From a virus, in IMG/VR virus record IMGVR_UViG_3300032516_000234, positions 1-21,148 of that record: 21,148 nt of DNA. One strand, given 5' to 3'. Within the stretch, counting starts at the first letter, position 1, and every line of letters starts with the position of its first letter. A model generated the notes under the pieces. That model did not search any database. It was not told the DNA's origin and saw nothing but the letters and a program-made list of their open reading frames with translations. Shown here piece by piece: positions 6,120 to 13,543 of the stretch. A program made the translations under genes and the position numbers.

Positions 6120-8159
6120 GTGGCGACATATTGGGTTAGCGATCTTCAGGGCGTAGATGATGTTGGGCATACCGGGCTATCGTATGTGTTGGCTAAGAAG
6201 ACCTGCAATGAAGGTCTGAAATTGCTGGCGAGTGCTGGGGATATACTCAATATCGTCAATGATGGGGAATACGCGCTAGAACCCGTGGCCGCGAATGCGC
6301 CGTATTTGGTGTCTGTAACTGGTGGTTCCAGTTGGGAAAATTTTGGATTCAAAATCCAAGGAACCACTCCTACGGGTACTCCCGCATTAACTACTCTCAA
6401 ATCTGGAAACACGGCAGCATTCTTCATAAAGATCAATGCGGCGTATTCGTATACCATTGTGCAAGGTTTCAGATTCGATTCATCGGCCGCTCGGGGCAAT
6501 GCTGCAGTGTCACAGACTTACGTATGGATAGACACCTCTCTTAGTAGTACTACTTGGGGACCGATTAAGATCCGTTGGTGCGAGGTAGATGCGGGGGTAC
6601 CGACTGCCACATTGAGTAGTAGGAATCTTTTACATTACCACATGTCCAATTCCATAGCGGGTATTACAAATATTGGATCTGTGGAATATTGTTACATCCG
6701 CAATGTTGGCTTGTCAGTCATAAGCATCCAACCACATGACGACTACAACGGTTCTCCCGCCAATTTCGAAGTAAAGAATTGTTTCTTTTATGATACGGTG
6801 GGGTACACCAGTTCCACTTCTAGAAAGATACTTCTGGATGATCGCATTGGTTCCGTGGGGTCGACATCCAGCGTACACCATAATACGTGGGTATGTTCAG
6901 GAACAGTAGCTTTTCCATACCAAACTGCGTTTGTGCAGTTGCAATCTTCGTTTAATGCAAGTACATTATGGGCTACTAATGTACTATTGCATTCTAACAT
7001 ATTTGCGTTTTATGGAGTTGGCGCCAATCCCAATACTTCTTCCACATTTAGAGGCATGGGTTTTTTTGCGCAACTAATAACCAATCCGACTATAGGGTAC
7101 AATATCTTCAAATATGAAGGTACGGCTCGGATACCCACGTCTGGTTGGTATAGTGGAATTGTAGATCCTGACCGCGTTGACGCTCCGGATGACGCCGACA
7201 CATACGCCACAGATCATGTCCTCCATTCCGGCGTCACAGACCACAGCGATCTGTTTCATATCCCCGGCACTCCTAGGGTGTGGGCGGAACCTTTGGCTGA
7301 TGGTGGGTATACCATCACCATTCCCGGGGATCTGCGCCCGCGGTACCTGTATCGTACTGATGGGTTGGATGCCAGCATTCCCGGTGCAACCGCGGAAACA
7401 TTCGATGAAGCACCCATTACAGTAGACGACGCGTACGCCTGTCTCGCTAACGAAACTGTGTCCGGCAATGTTCTGACCAATGACTCGGATCCTGACGGGT
7501 ATCCGACCGTGGGTGAAGTTCAGGTTCCGATGACAGCCGTATGGTACTCGGGGCCAACGGCCGGGACGTTGGTTGGAGGACTTGGGTCTGACGGGTCGTT
7601 CACGTACTTGGCGCCGGCCGACGATGGCGTCTACACGTTTACGTATCGGGCATACGACAGCGAACTGTTCTCACGAGTTACCACGGTCACCATAACTGTC
7701 ACGTCTGTAGTTGTGCCGCCGGATCCGCCGCCAGACGACGTGATCGAAGACCCCGTATTTCTGGATGTATTGCCGTGGTTTGAGCCAGATCTCAAAGTGG
7801 TAGAGACACTATCAATCCAAACCAAGCGCAACCGGGTTATTCATCACGACCAGCGTTCATATTCCGAACGTAAACGCTGGCGCGAGTTCACACATCGTGT
7901 GGTGGAACTGGCTACAAACACAACTCAGATAATCACCTTGGGTGGCATACAGACTGCGGAATTTGTAATGCTGAAAACAGACAGTCCCATTGACATGGCA
8001 ATCAATGGCAATTTTCTTACCGAAGTGGGACAAGCCGCTTCTCCATATTGGCCAGTTACTTCGTTGGCAGCGCTGTCTATGTCTTGTGTTACTGGTATCT
8101 GTTTGCGAAATAACAGCACCACTAACACGGCAACGATAATCATGGCGGTGACGGACTGA
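6120..8159 (+). CDS. Beta-helix tail fibre with Ig/cadherin-like domain (679 aa)
   Basis: Probable receptor-binding fibre or spike. Residues 1 to about 400 are Gly/Ser/Thr/Asn-rich with repeated short strands and right-handed beta-helix spacing (VEYCYIRNVGLSVIS, VKNCFFYDT, VHHNTWVCSG, LLHSNIFAF). Residues about 425-530 form a cadherin-like/Ig repeat with the signature VSGNVLTNDSDPDG at 447-460. A proline-rich linker (VPPDPPPDD) follows at about 532. The last 130 residues form a separate beta domain (FVMLKTDSPIDMAINGN). No catalytic site or autoprotease motif is evident. The GTG start at 6120 has AAGGAG five bases upstream, overlapping the glycosyltransferase end. It lacks the anchoring N terminus seen in the 13544 spike. 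Parts of it are clearly AT-richer than neighbours, suggesting later acquisition. Confidence 0.7.
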   Translation: MATYWVSDLQGVDDVGHTGLSYVLAKKTCNEGLKLLASAGDILNIVNDGEYALEPVAANAPYLVSVTGGSSWENFGFKIQGTTPTGTPALTTLKSGNTAAFFIKINAAYSYTIVQGFRFDSSAARGNAAVSQTYVWIDTSLSSTTWGPIKIRWCEVDAGVPTATLSSRNLLHYHMSNSIAGITNIGSVEYCYIRNVGLSVISIQPHDDYNGSPANFEVKNCFFYDTVGYTSSTSRKILLDDRIGSVGSTSSVHHNTWVCSGTVAFPYQTAFVQLQSSFNASTLWATNVLLHSNIFAFYGVGANPNTSSTFRGMGFFAQLITNPTIGYNIFKYEGTARIPTSGWYSGIVDPDRVDAPDDADTYATDHVLHSGVTDHSDLFHIPGTPRVWAEPLADGGYTITIPGDLRPRYLYRTDGLDASIPGATAETFDEAPITVDDAYACLANETVSGNVLTNDSDPDGYPTVGEVQVPMTAVWYSGPTAGTLVGGLGSDGSFTYLAPADDGVYTFTYRAYDSELFSRVTTVTITVTSVVVPPDPPPDDVIEDPVFLDVLPWFEPDLKVVETLSIQTKRNRVIHHDQRSYSERKRWREFTHRVVELATNTTQIITLGGIQTAEFVMLKTDSPIDMAINGNFLTEVGQAASPYWPVTSLAALSMSCVTGICLRNNSTTNTATIIMAVTD

Positions 8160-8641
8160 TGCCAACTGAAGGTGTCAATCCTACTTCGGCCGCTGTGGAC
8201 GCCGCAGTAGTTAAGTTCACCACCAACGCCTATGATGATAATGTTGCAACGATTTGTACTTTAGGTTATGCCGCCAAACCCAACACCGCCACTGTTCGTT
8301 TCCAGTCCTTTGGAGATGGTACTGTATCCCCAACTCAGCGAAGATCTGTGTACTTGGCGGTAATGGGTGAATGGCTGACGGCGGGGCTGTCAGACGCGAC
8401 CCCGTACATATCAATAGCATTCCAAATAAAAAGAGTAGTTGATTCGTATTGGATCACTCTCATAAATGAGAGAATGGCGTATTACTCTTCGTGGCCCACC
8501 GGCAGTTGGAGAAGATTCGATATCACTTCCATAGTGGGAGAAGATGACTTATCTCACTACCATGTTCGTATTATGCACTTTGTAAGTGATACACCTCCTG
8601 ATCCACTCGAGCCCCCATACGGGGATGGTGGTGGCACGTAA
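8159..8641 (+). CDS. Beta-rich tail or fibre accessory protein (160 aa)
   Basis: Unrecognised. The start ATG overlaps the fibre stop by one base (TGATG), implying coupled translation. The sequence shows alternating strands and aromatic residues (ATVRFQSFGDG, YISIAFQIKRVVDSYWITLINE, SWRRFDITSIVGEDDLSHYHVRIMHF), compatible with a jelly-roll or carbohydrate-binding-type sandwich, and ends in a Pro/Gly-rich tail (PPDPLEPPYGDGGGT). No catalytic residues are recognisable. Its place in the fibre cassette suggests a fibre component; that is inferred from context. Confidence 0.5.
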   Translation: MPTEGVNPTSAAVDAAVVKFTTNAYDDNVATICTLGYAAKPNTATVRFQSFGDGTVSPTQRRSVYLAVMGEWLTAGLSDATPYISIAFQIKRVVDSYWITLINERMAYYSSWPTGSWRRFDITSIVGEDDLSHYHVRIMHFVSDTPPDPLEPPYGDGGGT

Positions 8642-9117
8642 TGGCCAACTCCACATTTGTTCTTCGAGAAATAGAGTTTCAAGTCGAGTACCCCGGAACT
8701 ACGTATTCAGGAGATCCCATGACGGTATTTGGTTTGAACACCGGAATTCGTGTACTGGACAACGTGTCGTTGCTGGTGGATTCCGCCAATAGCGTCAACA
8801 ATTCAGGACTACTATACGGAAGTCTGGCAGTTGTCGGTGCCGACTTGGATGATGGTTTGCCAACAGCTTCAGTGTGTGTATACCTAAATCCCGAACGCAC
8901 AGTATTCTCGCAACTAAGATTGCGGTTGCCAGACGTAGCGGCTACTACGCTTACGGTGCCCGTGACTTCCGAAAATACTGTGGCTACGTTTGCCGATGCT
9001 CCGGTTGTCACACCATACGGGCTACGAGTAGCCATCACCAGTAACGAGGCATCCGACGGCACCGGTACAGTGGACATCTTTCTGATGGGGAGTGAACATG
9101 GCTGTTCCCGAGGGTAG
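8641..9117 (+). CDS. Small beta-rich virion protein, PYGLR family member A (158 aa)
   Basis: Unknown function, but its C-terminal half resembles the genes starting at 9098 and 9782. It has VCVYLNPERTVF (about residues 78-89) and, about 45 residues later, TPYGLRVAITS followed by a final strand VDIFLMGS. The rest is Val/Thr/Ser-rich alternating strands. It begins one base inside the stop of the gene before (TAATG). Its last codons overlap the next gene. Probably a fibre-associated or minor structural protein; inferred from the fibre context and from paralogy. Confidence 0.55.
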   Translation: MANSTFVLREIEFQVEYPGTTYSGDPMTVFGLNTGIRVLDNVSLLVDSANSVNNSGLLYGSLAVVGADLDDGLPTASVCVYLNPERTVFSQLRLRLPDVAATTLTVPVTSENTVATFADAPVVTPYGLRVAITSNEASDGTGTVDIFLMGSEHGCSRG

Positions 9118-9484
9118 TATGGCGCGTGGGGAAGTACAGATTATCCCGTACGCAATTGCGGCTGGCACGATTGCTAAGTTTGATCTGACCCCCGGAGCGT
9201 ATGATCTACACGTGATTAAGTCGCCCACTAGTACCGCTCAACCTATGAAGGTGGATCTGTACACAAATCCGGAACAAACAGCCGTAGATACGATGTACAT
9301 GTTGCAGACTTCTTCCGGTCTGGCGGCTACTTCCTTTCTTACTGTGCAAGCTGCCACCGGGCAGAACGTACTGGTAACTCCCCGTGGTAGTAACTATACT
9401 CCTTTTGTAATTCCGTATGGATTGCGTGTGCGATTCTTGGGATCTGGCAATTACAACGGATTCTTAGTCACGCGGAGACGGTAA
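9098..9484 (+). CDS. Small beta-rich virion protein, PYGLR family member B (128 aa)
   Basis: Second member of the putative family: KVDLYTNPEQTAV near the middle and IPYGLRVRFLGSGNYNGFLV at the C terminus align with the 8641 and 9782 proteins. The N terminus shares the pattern 'IIPYAIAAG...FDLTPGAYDLHV' with the 9782 protein. I chose the ATG at 9098 because GGGGAG lies five bases upstream. A GTG at 9092 adds two residues, and an ATG at 9119 just after the upstream stop is also possible. It overlaps the previous gene by 20 bases. Function unknown; structural by context. Confidence 0.55.
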   Translation: MAVPEGSMARGEVQIIPYAIAAGTIAKFDLTPGAYDLHVIKSPTSTAQPMKVDLYTNPEQTAVDTMYMLQTSSGLAATSFLTVQAATGQNVLVTPRGSNYTPFVIPYGLRVRFLGSGNYNGFLVTRRR

Positions 9485-9795
9485 TGCAGGCGATATCCAT
9501 CCCAGATTCCCAAGACAAGGTGCGGGTATTTGCAGCGGATGCAAGAACCTTGTATTTCAAAATTGATGTTGCCACCGATGACACCAGAAGTTCTGGCGCA
9601 ATTACATACGGGTTTGTGAACGAGCCAGTGCCACGGGAATACCGTTCGACTGCTATCCCCGGGGTGTACGTTCTGGTAGTGGATGGGCAACTAAACGGCA
9701 TCTACATACAACGCCACTTCACCCGCATTACCAAGATGGATCTTGAGGGCAAACCTACAGGATTAAACCCAGGAGGCACTCGTGTCCTCAAATAG
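9484..9795 (+). CDS. Small unknown beta-rich structural-type protein (103 aa)
   Basis: The start overlaps the preceding TAA by one base (TAATG) with GGAG upstream. The protein reads as one beta-sandwich domain: VRVFAADARTLYFKIDVATDD, then AITYGFVNEPVPREYRSTAIPGVYVLVVDG. The 'IPGVYVLVVD' pattern is common in small phage tail or fibre proteins that present a strand edge. It lacks the PYGLR motif of its neighbours, so it interrupts the paralogous series. It ends 14 bases inside the next gene. Role inferred from neighbours only. Confidence 0.5.
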   Translation: MQAISIPDSQDKVRVFAADARTLYFKIDVATDDTRSSGAITYGFVNEPVPREYRSTAIPGVYVLVVDGQLNGIYIQRHFTRITKMDLEGKPTGLNPGGTRVLK

Positions 9796-10231
9796 ACGTG
9801 ACTATGTGGTTCAACGCAGCGAGACACTGGTGATCCCAGTAATGTCTACATGGGTGGAAAGTGAGGCTGCGAACTACGACATTGACCTGCCTTTGGGTTG
9901 CTATTTTCTGACTCTATTGGTGTCCATTACAGATCCTGACGGGTCTACAAGCGCGACCATCGCTCTATACCCGTACCTTGACGCGGCCAAAACAATTGTA
10001 GGAGAAGCGCTTTCTCTGCGTGGATTGGACGAGTCCACTTCTGGAACGTCAAAAACATTGCCCGCTAGTTCTACAATCGTCGGATACGCAATAGAAGCCA
10101 ATGTAAATCCGGCGGTAGGTGGGCGTATTCCACTGTCTTTGCCTTTTGGCCTGCGCATGACGTGGAATTTCGGCAATACCCATTCTACTACTACACTATC
10201 CATCAAGTTGGCCGCGGCAAGGGATGCGTAA
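9782..10231 (+). CDS. Small beta-rich virion protein, PYGLR family member C (149 aa)
   Basis: It starts with GTG at 9782, supported by a perfect AGGAGG at 9771-9776. Third likely paralogue: an N-terminal strand pair (ETLVIPVMSTW, then NYDIDLPLGCYFLTL) matches the 9098 protein; ATIALYPYLDAAKTIV corresponds to the 'YxNPExT' segment; LPFGLRMTWNFG corresponds to PYGLR. No enzyme motif is visible. The last base of its TAA stop is the first base of the adaptor gene. Probably a fibre or tail accessory protein; function unknown. Confidence 0.55.
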   Translation: MSSNRRDYVVQRSETLVIPVMSTWVESEAANYDIDLPLGCYFLTLLVSITDPDGSTSATIALYPYLDAAKTIVGEALSLRGLDESTSGTSKTLPASSTIVGYAIEANVNPAVGGRIPLSLPFGLRMTWNFGNTHSTTTLSIKLAAARDA

Positions 10232-11262
10232 TGATTACGGGGCTTAAACTCATCAATGAGGCCGAAGATCGACTGGGGTGGCGACAAACTCCCACATTGG
10301 AAGATTCCGTTCTTCGCCCAGAAACTCGCAAGCTATTACGGATGCTGAACCGAGTGCTCAAATCATTGCAGTCTGCCGACGACTGGCCCTTGATGCGCGC
10401 AGAGGGTACCCTAATGACGCTGGCTGCGGCAGAGGGAACTGCTCCGTTCTATCTGGTCAATGGCAGTGCTACGGTAATTGTTATTTCGGGTACCCCTACT
10501 GATACGTCCACTCCGGCGGTACTGCGCCTAGATGAGAGTTACATTGGGCGAGCCATCCAAATTGGCGACGAATCCACTGTGTACCGTATTAAGTCCGTGG
10601 CCAACCCACAGTGTTTTGATCTTAATCGTCCGTGGATAGGGGCCACTACTGTTCTTGTGGCTGGGCCGTCAGAGTACCAGACCTACACCATCGCACAGGA
10701 TCAGTACTTTCTGCCCGCGGATTACTGCCGTCCTAACGGCAAATGGGATCAGTTTCTGGCTCCTTACGGCATTCAACCCGTAGGTCCAGACGCGTTTTCC
10801 ACGGTTCGGCGCAGTCGTGGTGGTACTCTACTGACCCATGCTCCGGAGATATTTACGGTCTACGGAGTGGATGCCGGGCAGGTCTACCAGATTTTGCACC
10901 TCGATCCATTCCCGCTCGAACAGCAGATCCTGCAATTTACGTACCAGATCGTGCATCCTGAAATCGAAACCGATGCTGACCGCATTCTCTTTCCCGCGTC
11001 GCATGAGGGCGTGATCCTAGAAGCCCTACTGTATCTGGCCAACAGGGACTATCAGGACGACTCCAAACTCGAAGTGGTATTGCGGGACTACATGCGCGAG
11101 ACATCGGCGGTCAGGGCCTTGTCCCCCATGACGGAAGACCCATTCCAGATACGGCCCTCTGGCTCCCATCGGATTGCCCAGCATCGTCGCTGGGGCGCTG
11201 CGAGCCCGCGGCTGGACTACGGATCCTACTTCGACCGCATTGACGTCTACGGACTGACCTAA
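10231..11262 (+). CDS. Head-tail adaptor (tail tube A-like) protein, 343 aa
   Basis: Likely sits under the portal and links it to the tail nozzle. I chose ATG 10231 (TAATG overlap, AAGGGA upstream) rather than the in-frame ATG at 10162, which would add residues read out of frame from the preceding gene. Residues 1-55 are helical and end in the LKSLQSADDWPLMRAEGT segment; the DW pair after a 'LN..L' helix is a hallmark I know from such adaptors. Residues about 75-160 form a beta domain (ATVIVISGTPTDTST, then VYRIKSV). YTIAQDQYFLPADYCRP follows, and the C-terminal third is helical. It is larger than T7 gp11 (196 aa). Order directly before the propeller protein supports the call. Confidence 0.65.
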   Translation: MITGLKLINEAEDRLGWRQTPTLEDSVLRPETRKLLRMLNRVLKSLQSADDWPLMRAEGTLMTLAAAEGTAPFYLVNGSATVIVISGTPTDTSTPAVLRLDESYIGRAIQIGDESTVYRIKSVANPQCFDLNRPWIGATTVLVAGPSEYQTYTIAQDQYFLPADYCRPNGKWDQFLAPYGIQPVGPDAFSTVRRSRGGTLLTHAPEIFTVYGVDAGQVYQILHLDPFPLEQQILQFTYQIVHPEIETDADRILFPASHEGVILEALLYLANRDYQDDSKLEVVLRDYMRETSAVRALSPMTEDPFQIRPSGSHRIAQHRRWGAASPRLDYGSYFDRIDVYGLT

Positions 11263-11272
11263 CAGGAGTACC

Positions 11273-13540
11273 ATGCCCCCCAAACGCCTAGTCATCAACA
11301 ACATGCCCCTGCGGTCAGGACTGGCCACGGCCGGCAAGCAGGGAACCATTGGCGAGGATCAGTTGTGGCGGGCAGAAAATATGTCGTCTGGTCTCGACGG
11401 ATTGCTTTCCAAGCGCCCGGGAATCCGCCAATGGGGACAGACCATTAAGCAGCCACGCGCCAATGCGTCTGGCGAGTACTTCAATTTCTATGAACCATTT
11501 TCGTCCACGGCCGTATGGGGTGTCACCAATGGCGATCCCGCCACCTTTACCCACCAAGTCAAGCAAGGCGAACTGACCGTTGCCGTCGAGGACACAAACG
11601 ACAATACGTACTTGTTCTTTGGGCGCAGCATATCTGGGGGCGAACTCGAACCAACGTCTCATGACTTTTCTCTGCGCCTAGTAATACGCGCGTTGAACTT
11701 GCCGCGAGGGGATGGGGATACCAGCGACACCACGGCGGGTGGTACTAACGACGGTGGCACCCTATCTATCTTTGCCAGATCAGACTATTCCGAAATCATG
11801 CGGTCTTTTCGTCTTTTCTATGATGGCGTGTACTGCCGCAATACTGGGAGTTGGGTTCGTATTGCTACCAGCCCCATCGGGGATGGGCAGTATCACTCCA
11901 TTGAAATTCGGTTTGATGCTACCGCCAATTGCGAAGTTTATGTGGACGAAGTGCTGGTAAGTACAACCGCATCTTCGTTCGTAGAGGAATGGACGGGGGT
12001 CATTTCCGGATCCTCGCACGAACATCTTGTGCTAGCATGGTCCAATGATGCCGGAACGTGGACATGCAAACTTACAGACTTGATGTTTAAGGACTCAGTT
12101 GAGGATCCATTCGTAGGAGAACGCATTGATGCGGTAACTGACTTCAAGACTACATCTACTGCAGGTAGTGCCAAACGCATCCTATTGGTAGCTACGCCCA
12201 GATACATCTACGCGGATATTGGACTTAGGTTGGTCTGGTCGCCCATCTTGGCGCTGACCGGAGGACAGGCCCAGTTCGCGTCGTATCGGCAGGATATGAT
12301 CATCTTTGACACCGACATGGTGCGCCTGTGGAACGGCGAAGATGAGATGGAAATTCTGGAGGATGCTCCTCCAGTACGTTTTGGTACTGAACATGGAACA
12401 CGACTATTCGCTGCCGGCGACAGGAACCATCCGCGGCGCGTGTACTTTACCGCCAGCCGCGAAGCCAATACATGGTTTGCTCCAGACGTAGATCCTGATG
12501 AGACATTCGACGAAGTGACGGAAGCGGGCTACCACGAAATTCCGGGCTCTCGTGGAGACGAAGTTACTGGTCTACACGGAGACTTCGCAAATTTCTGTTT
12601 CGTAACGACAACTCGCGGATTGTGGGTCATCAGCGGCGTGGGCCCAGAAACATACACGCGAAGTTCTGTATCCAGATCCCAGAACGGCGCCGGGCCCATG
12701 TCCATTACACGCGTAGGAAATGATTTGTGGACACTGGGCCGTACCGGCGTAGCCAATGTCCAAACTACGCAGAATTACGGGGATCTTCTGACAGTTCTTC
12801 CCAGCGCGCCCATCGGCAACTTGTGGAGTGCGGATCCGAACATCCCCAACCGTTTGGACCAGAGCCAGATTGACAAAGCAATCATCGCGTACAATCCTGT
12901 ACTTGGACTGGTATATTTGGTAGTTCCAGTGCTAGGCCAAAATGATCTATCCGCCATCTATTGCTGCAACATCGGGCTGCAAACGTGGCATGGACCTTGG
13001 GTAACGGATACGACAGCACTGGCCTGTGTGGAAATCGCGGATCCCGTCACCAGTACCATGCTCCACGGGAGTTCTGACGGGCGCGTAGGCATCACGGATC
13101 TTAGCTACAAAATGGACTATGGAGATACCAGATACACGACTATTTTCGAATCTCCTAGCCTTAGTGGGCGCAGCTTGGACCCTGCTATCACCAAACTCAT
13201 CAAGACGTGGAAAACTCTACGCCTATACATAATGCCGCGAGGTGAATGGAATATCACCGTGCGGTGGAGCGCGGACGATGATAAGGCGCAGTCTATCACG
13301 GTTTCACAAAATGCGTTCAAGTTTCCAGCGCTAAGTGACACGTTCAGACTTGGGGATTCGGTCGATGGTCTCATTCATACCGATCAATTAATCGGTGTGC
13401 TTGACATCACGCTGGATGCGCGTGGGCGCTACTTCAAGTTTACTGTCGAAACCGACGATGACAATGACGGAGAGGACTTTGTACTGCAAGGTTACGAAGT
13501 CGAATTTATCCCCAATGGGCTGGAGCAGGAAGGCGAGTAG
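11273..13540 (+). CDS. Beta-propeller tail nozzle protein with lectin-like insertion (755 aa)
   Basis: Probable distal tail/nozzle protein of the T7 gp12 or P22 gp10 type (T7 gp12 is 794 aa). The N terminus has the usual entry pattern: 'QLWRAENMSSGLDGLLSKRPG' broken as ...AENMS, then GLLSKRPGIRQW. Residues about 70-270 are an extra beta-sandwich resembling a laminin-G/concanavalin domain (SFRLFYDGVYCRN, YHSIEIRFDATANCEVYVDEVLV). From about 285 on, propeller blades follow: YRQDMIIFDTDMVRLWNGED, HGTRLFAAGDRNHPRRVYF, NFCFVTTTRGLWVISG and GNDLWTLGRTGVANVQ. The C-terminal 150 residues form a further beta domain. The AGGAG at 11264-11268 sits well before the ATG. It would be virion-located. Confidence 0.72.
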   Translation: MPPKRLVINNMPLRSGLATAGKQGTIGEDQLWRAENMSSGLDGLLSKRPGIRQWGQTIKQPRANASGEYFNFYEPFSSTAVWGVTNGDPATFTHQVKQGELTVAVEDTNDNTYLFFGRSISGGELEPTSHDFSLRLVIRALNLPRGDGDTSDTTAGGTNDGGTLSIFARSDYSEIMRSFRLFYDGVYCRNTGSWVRIATSPIGDGQYHSIEIRFDATANCEVYVDEVLVSTTASSFVEEWTGVISGSSHEHLVLAWSNDAGTWTCKLTDLMFKDSVEDPFVGERIDAVTDFKTTSTAGSAKRILLVATPRYIYADIGLRLVWSPILALTGGQAQFASYRQDMIIFDTDMVRLWNGEDEMEILEDAPPVRFGTEHGTRLFAAGDRNHPRRVYFTASREANTWFAPDVDPDETFDEVTEAGYHEIPGSRGDEVTGLHGDFANFCFVTTTRGLWVISGVGPETYTRSSVSRSQNGAGPMSITRVGNDLWTLGRTGVANVQTTQNYGDLLTVLPSAPIGNLWSADPNIPNRLDQSQIDKAIIAYNPVLGLVYLVVPVLGQNDLSAIYCCNIGLQTWHGPWVTDTTALACVEIADPVTSTMLHGSSDGRVGITDLSYKMDYGDTRYTTIFESPSLSGRSLDPAITKLIKTWKTLRLYIMPRGEWNITVRWSADDDKAQSITVSQNAFKFPALSDTFRLGDSVDGLIHTDQLIGVLDITLDARGRYFKFTVETDDDNDGEDFVLQGYEVEFIPNGLEQEGE

Positions 13541-13543
13541 CAC

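Noticed and set aside
7487-9945. Repeated 13-mer GATCCTGACGGGT near 7487 and 9933
   Set aside because: A few exact 13-mers are expected by chance in 21 kb; it encodes an Asp-Pro-Asp-Gly turn in both places and has no repeat structure around it.
10162-10230. Earlier ATG for the adaptor gene
   Set aside because: It would add residues read out of frame from the preceding gene; ATG 10231 has a stop/start overlap and AAGGGA upstream.
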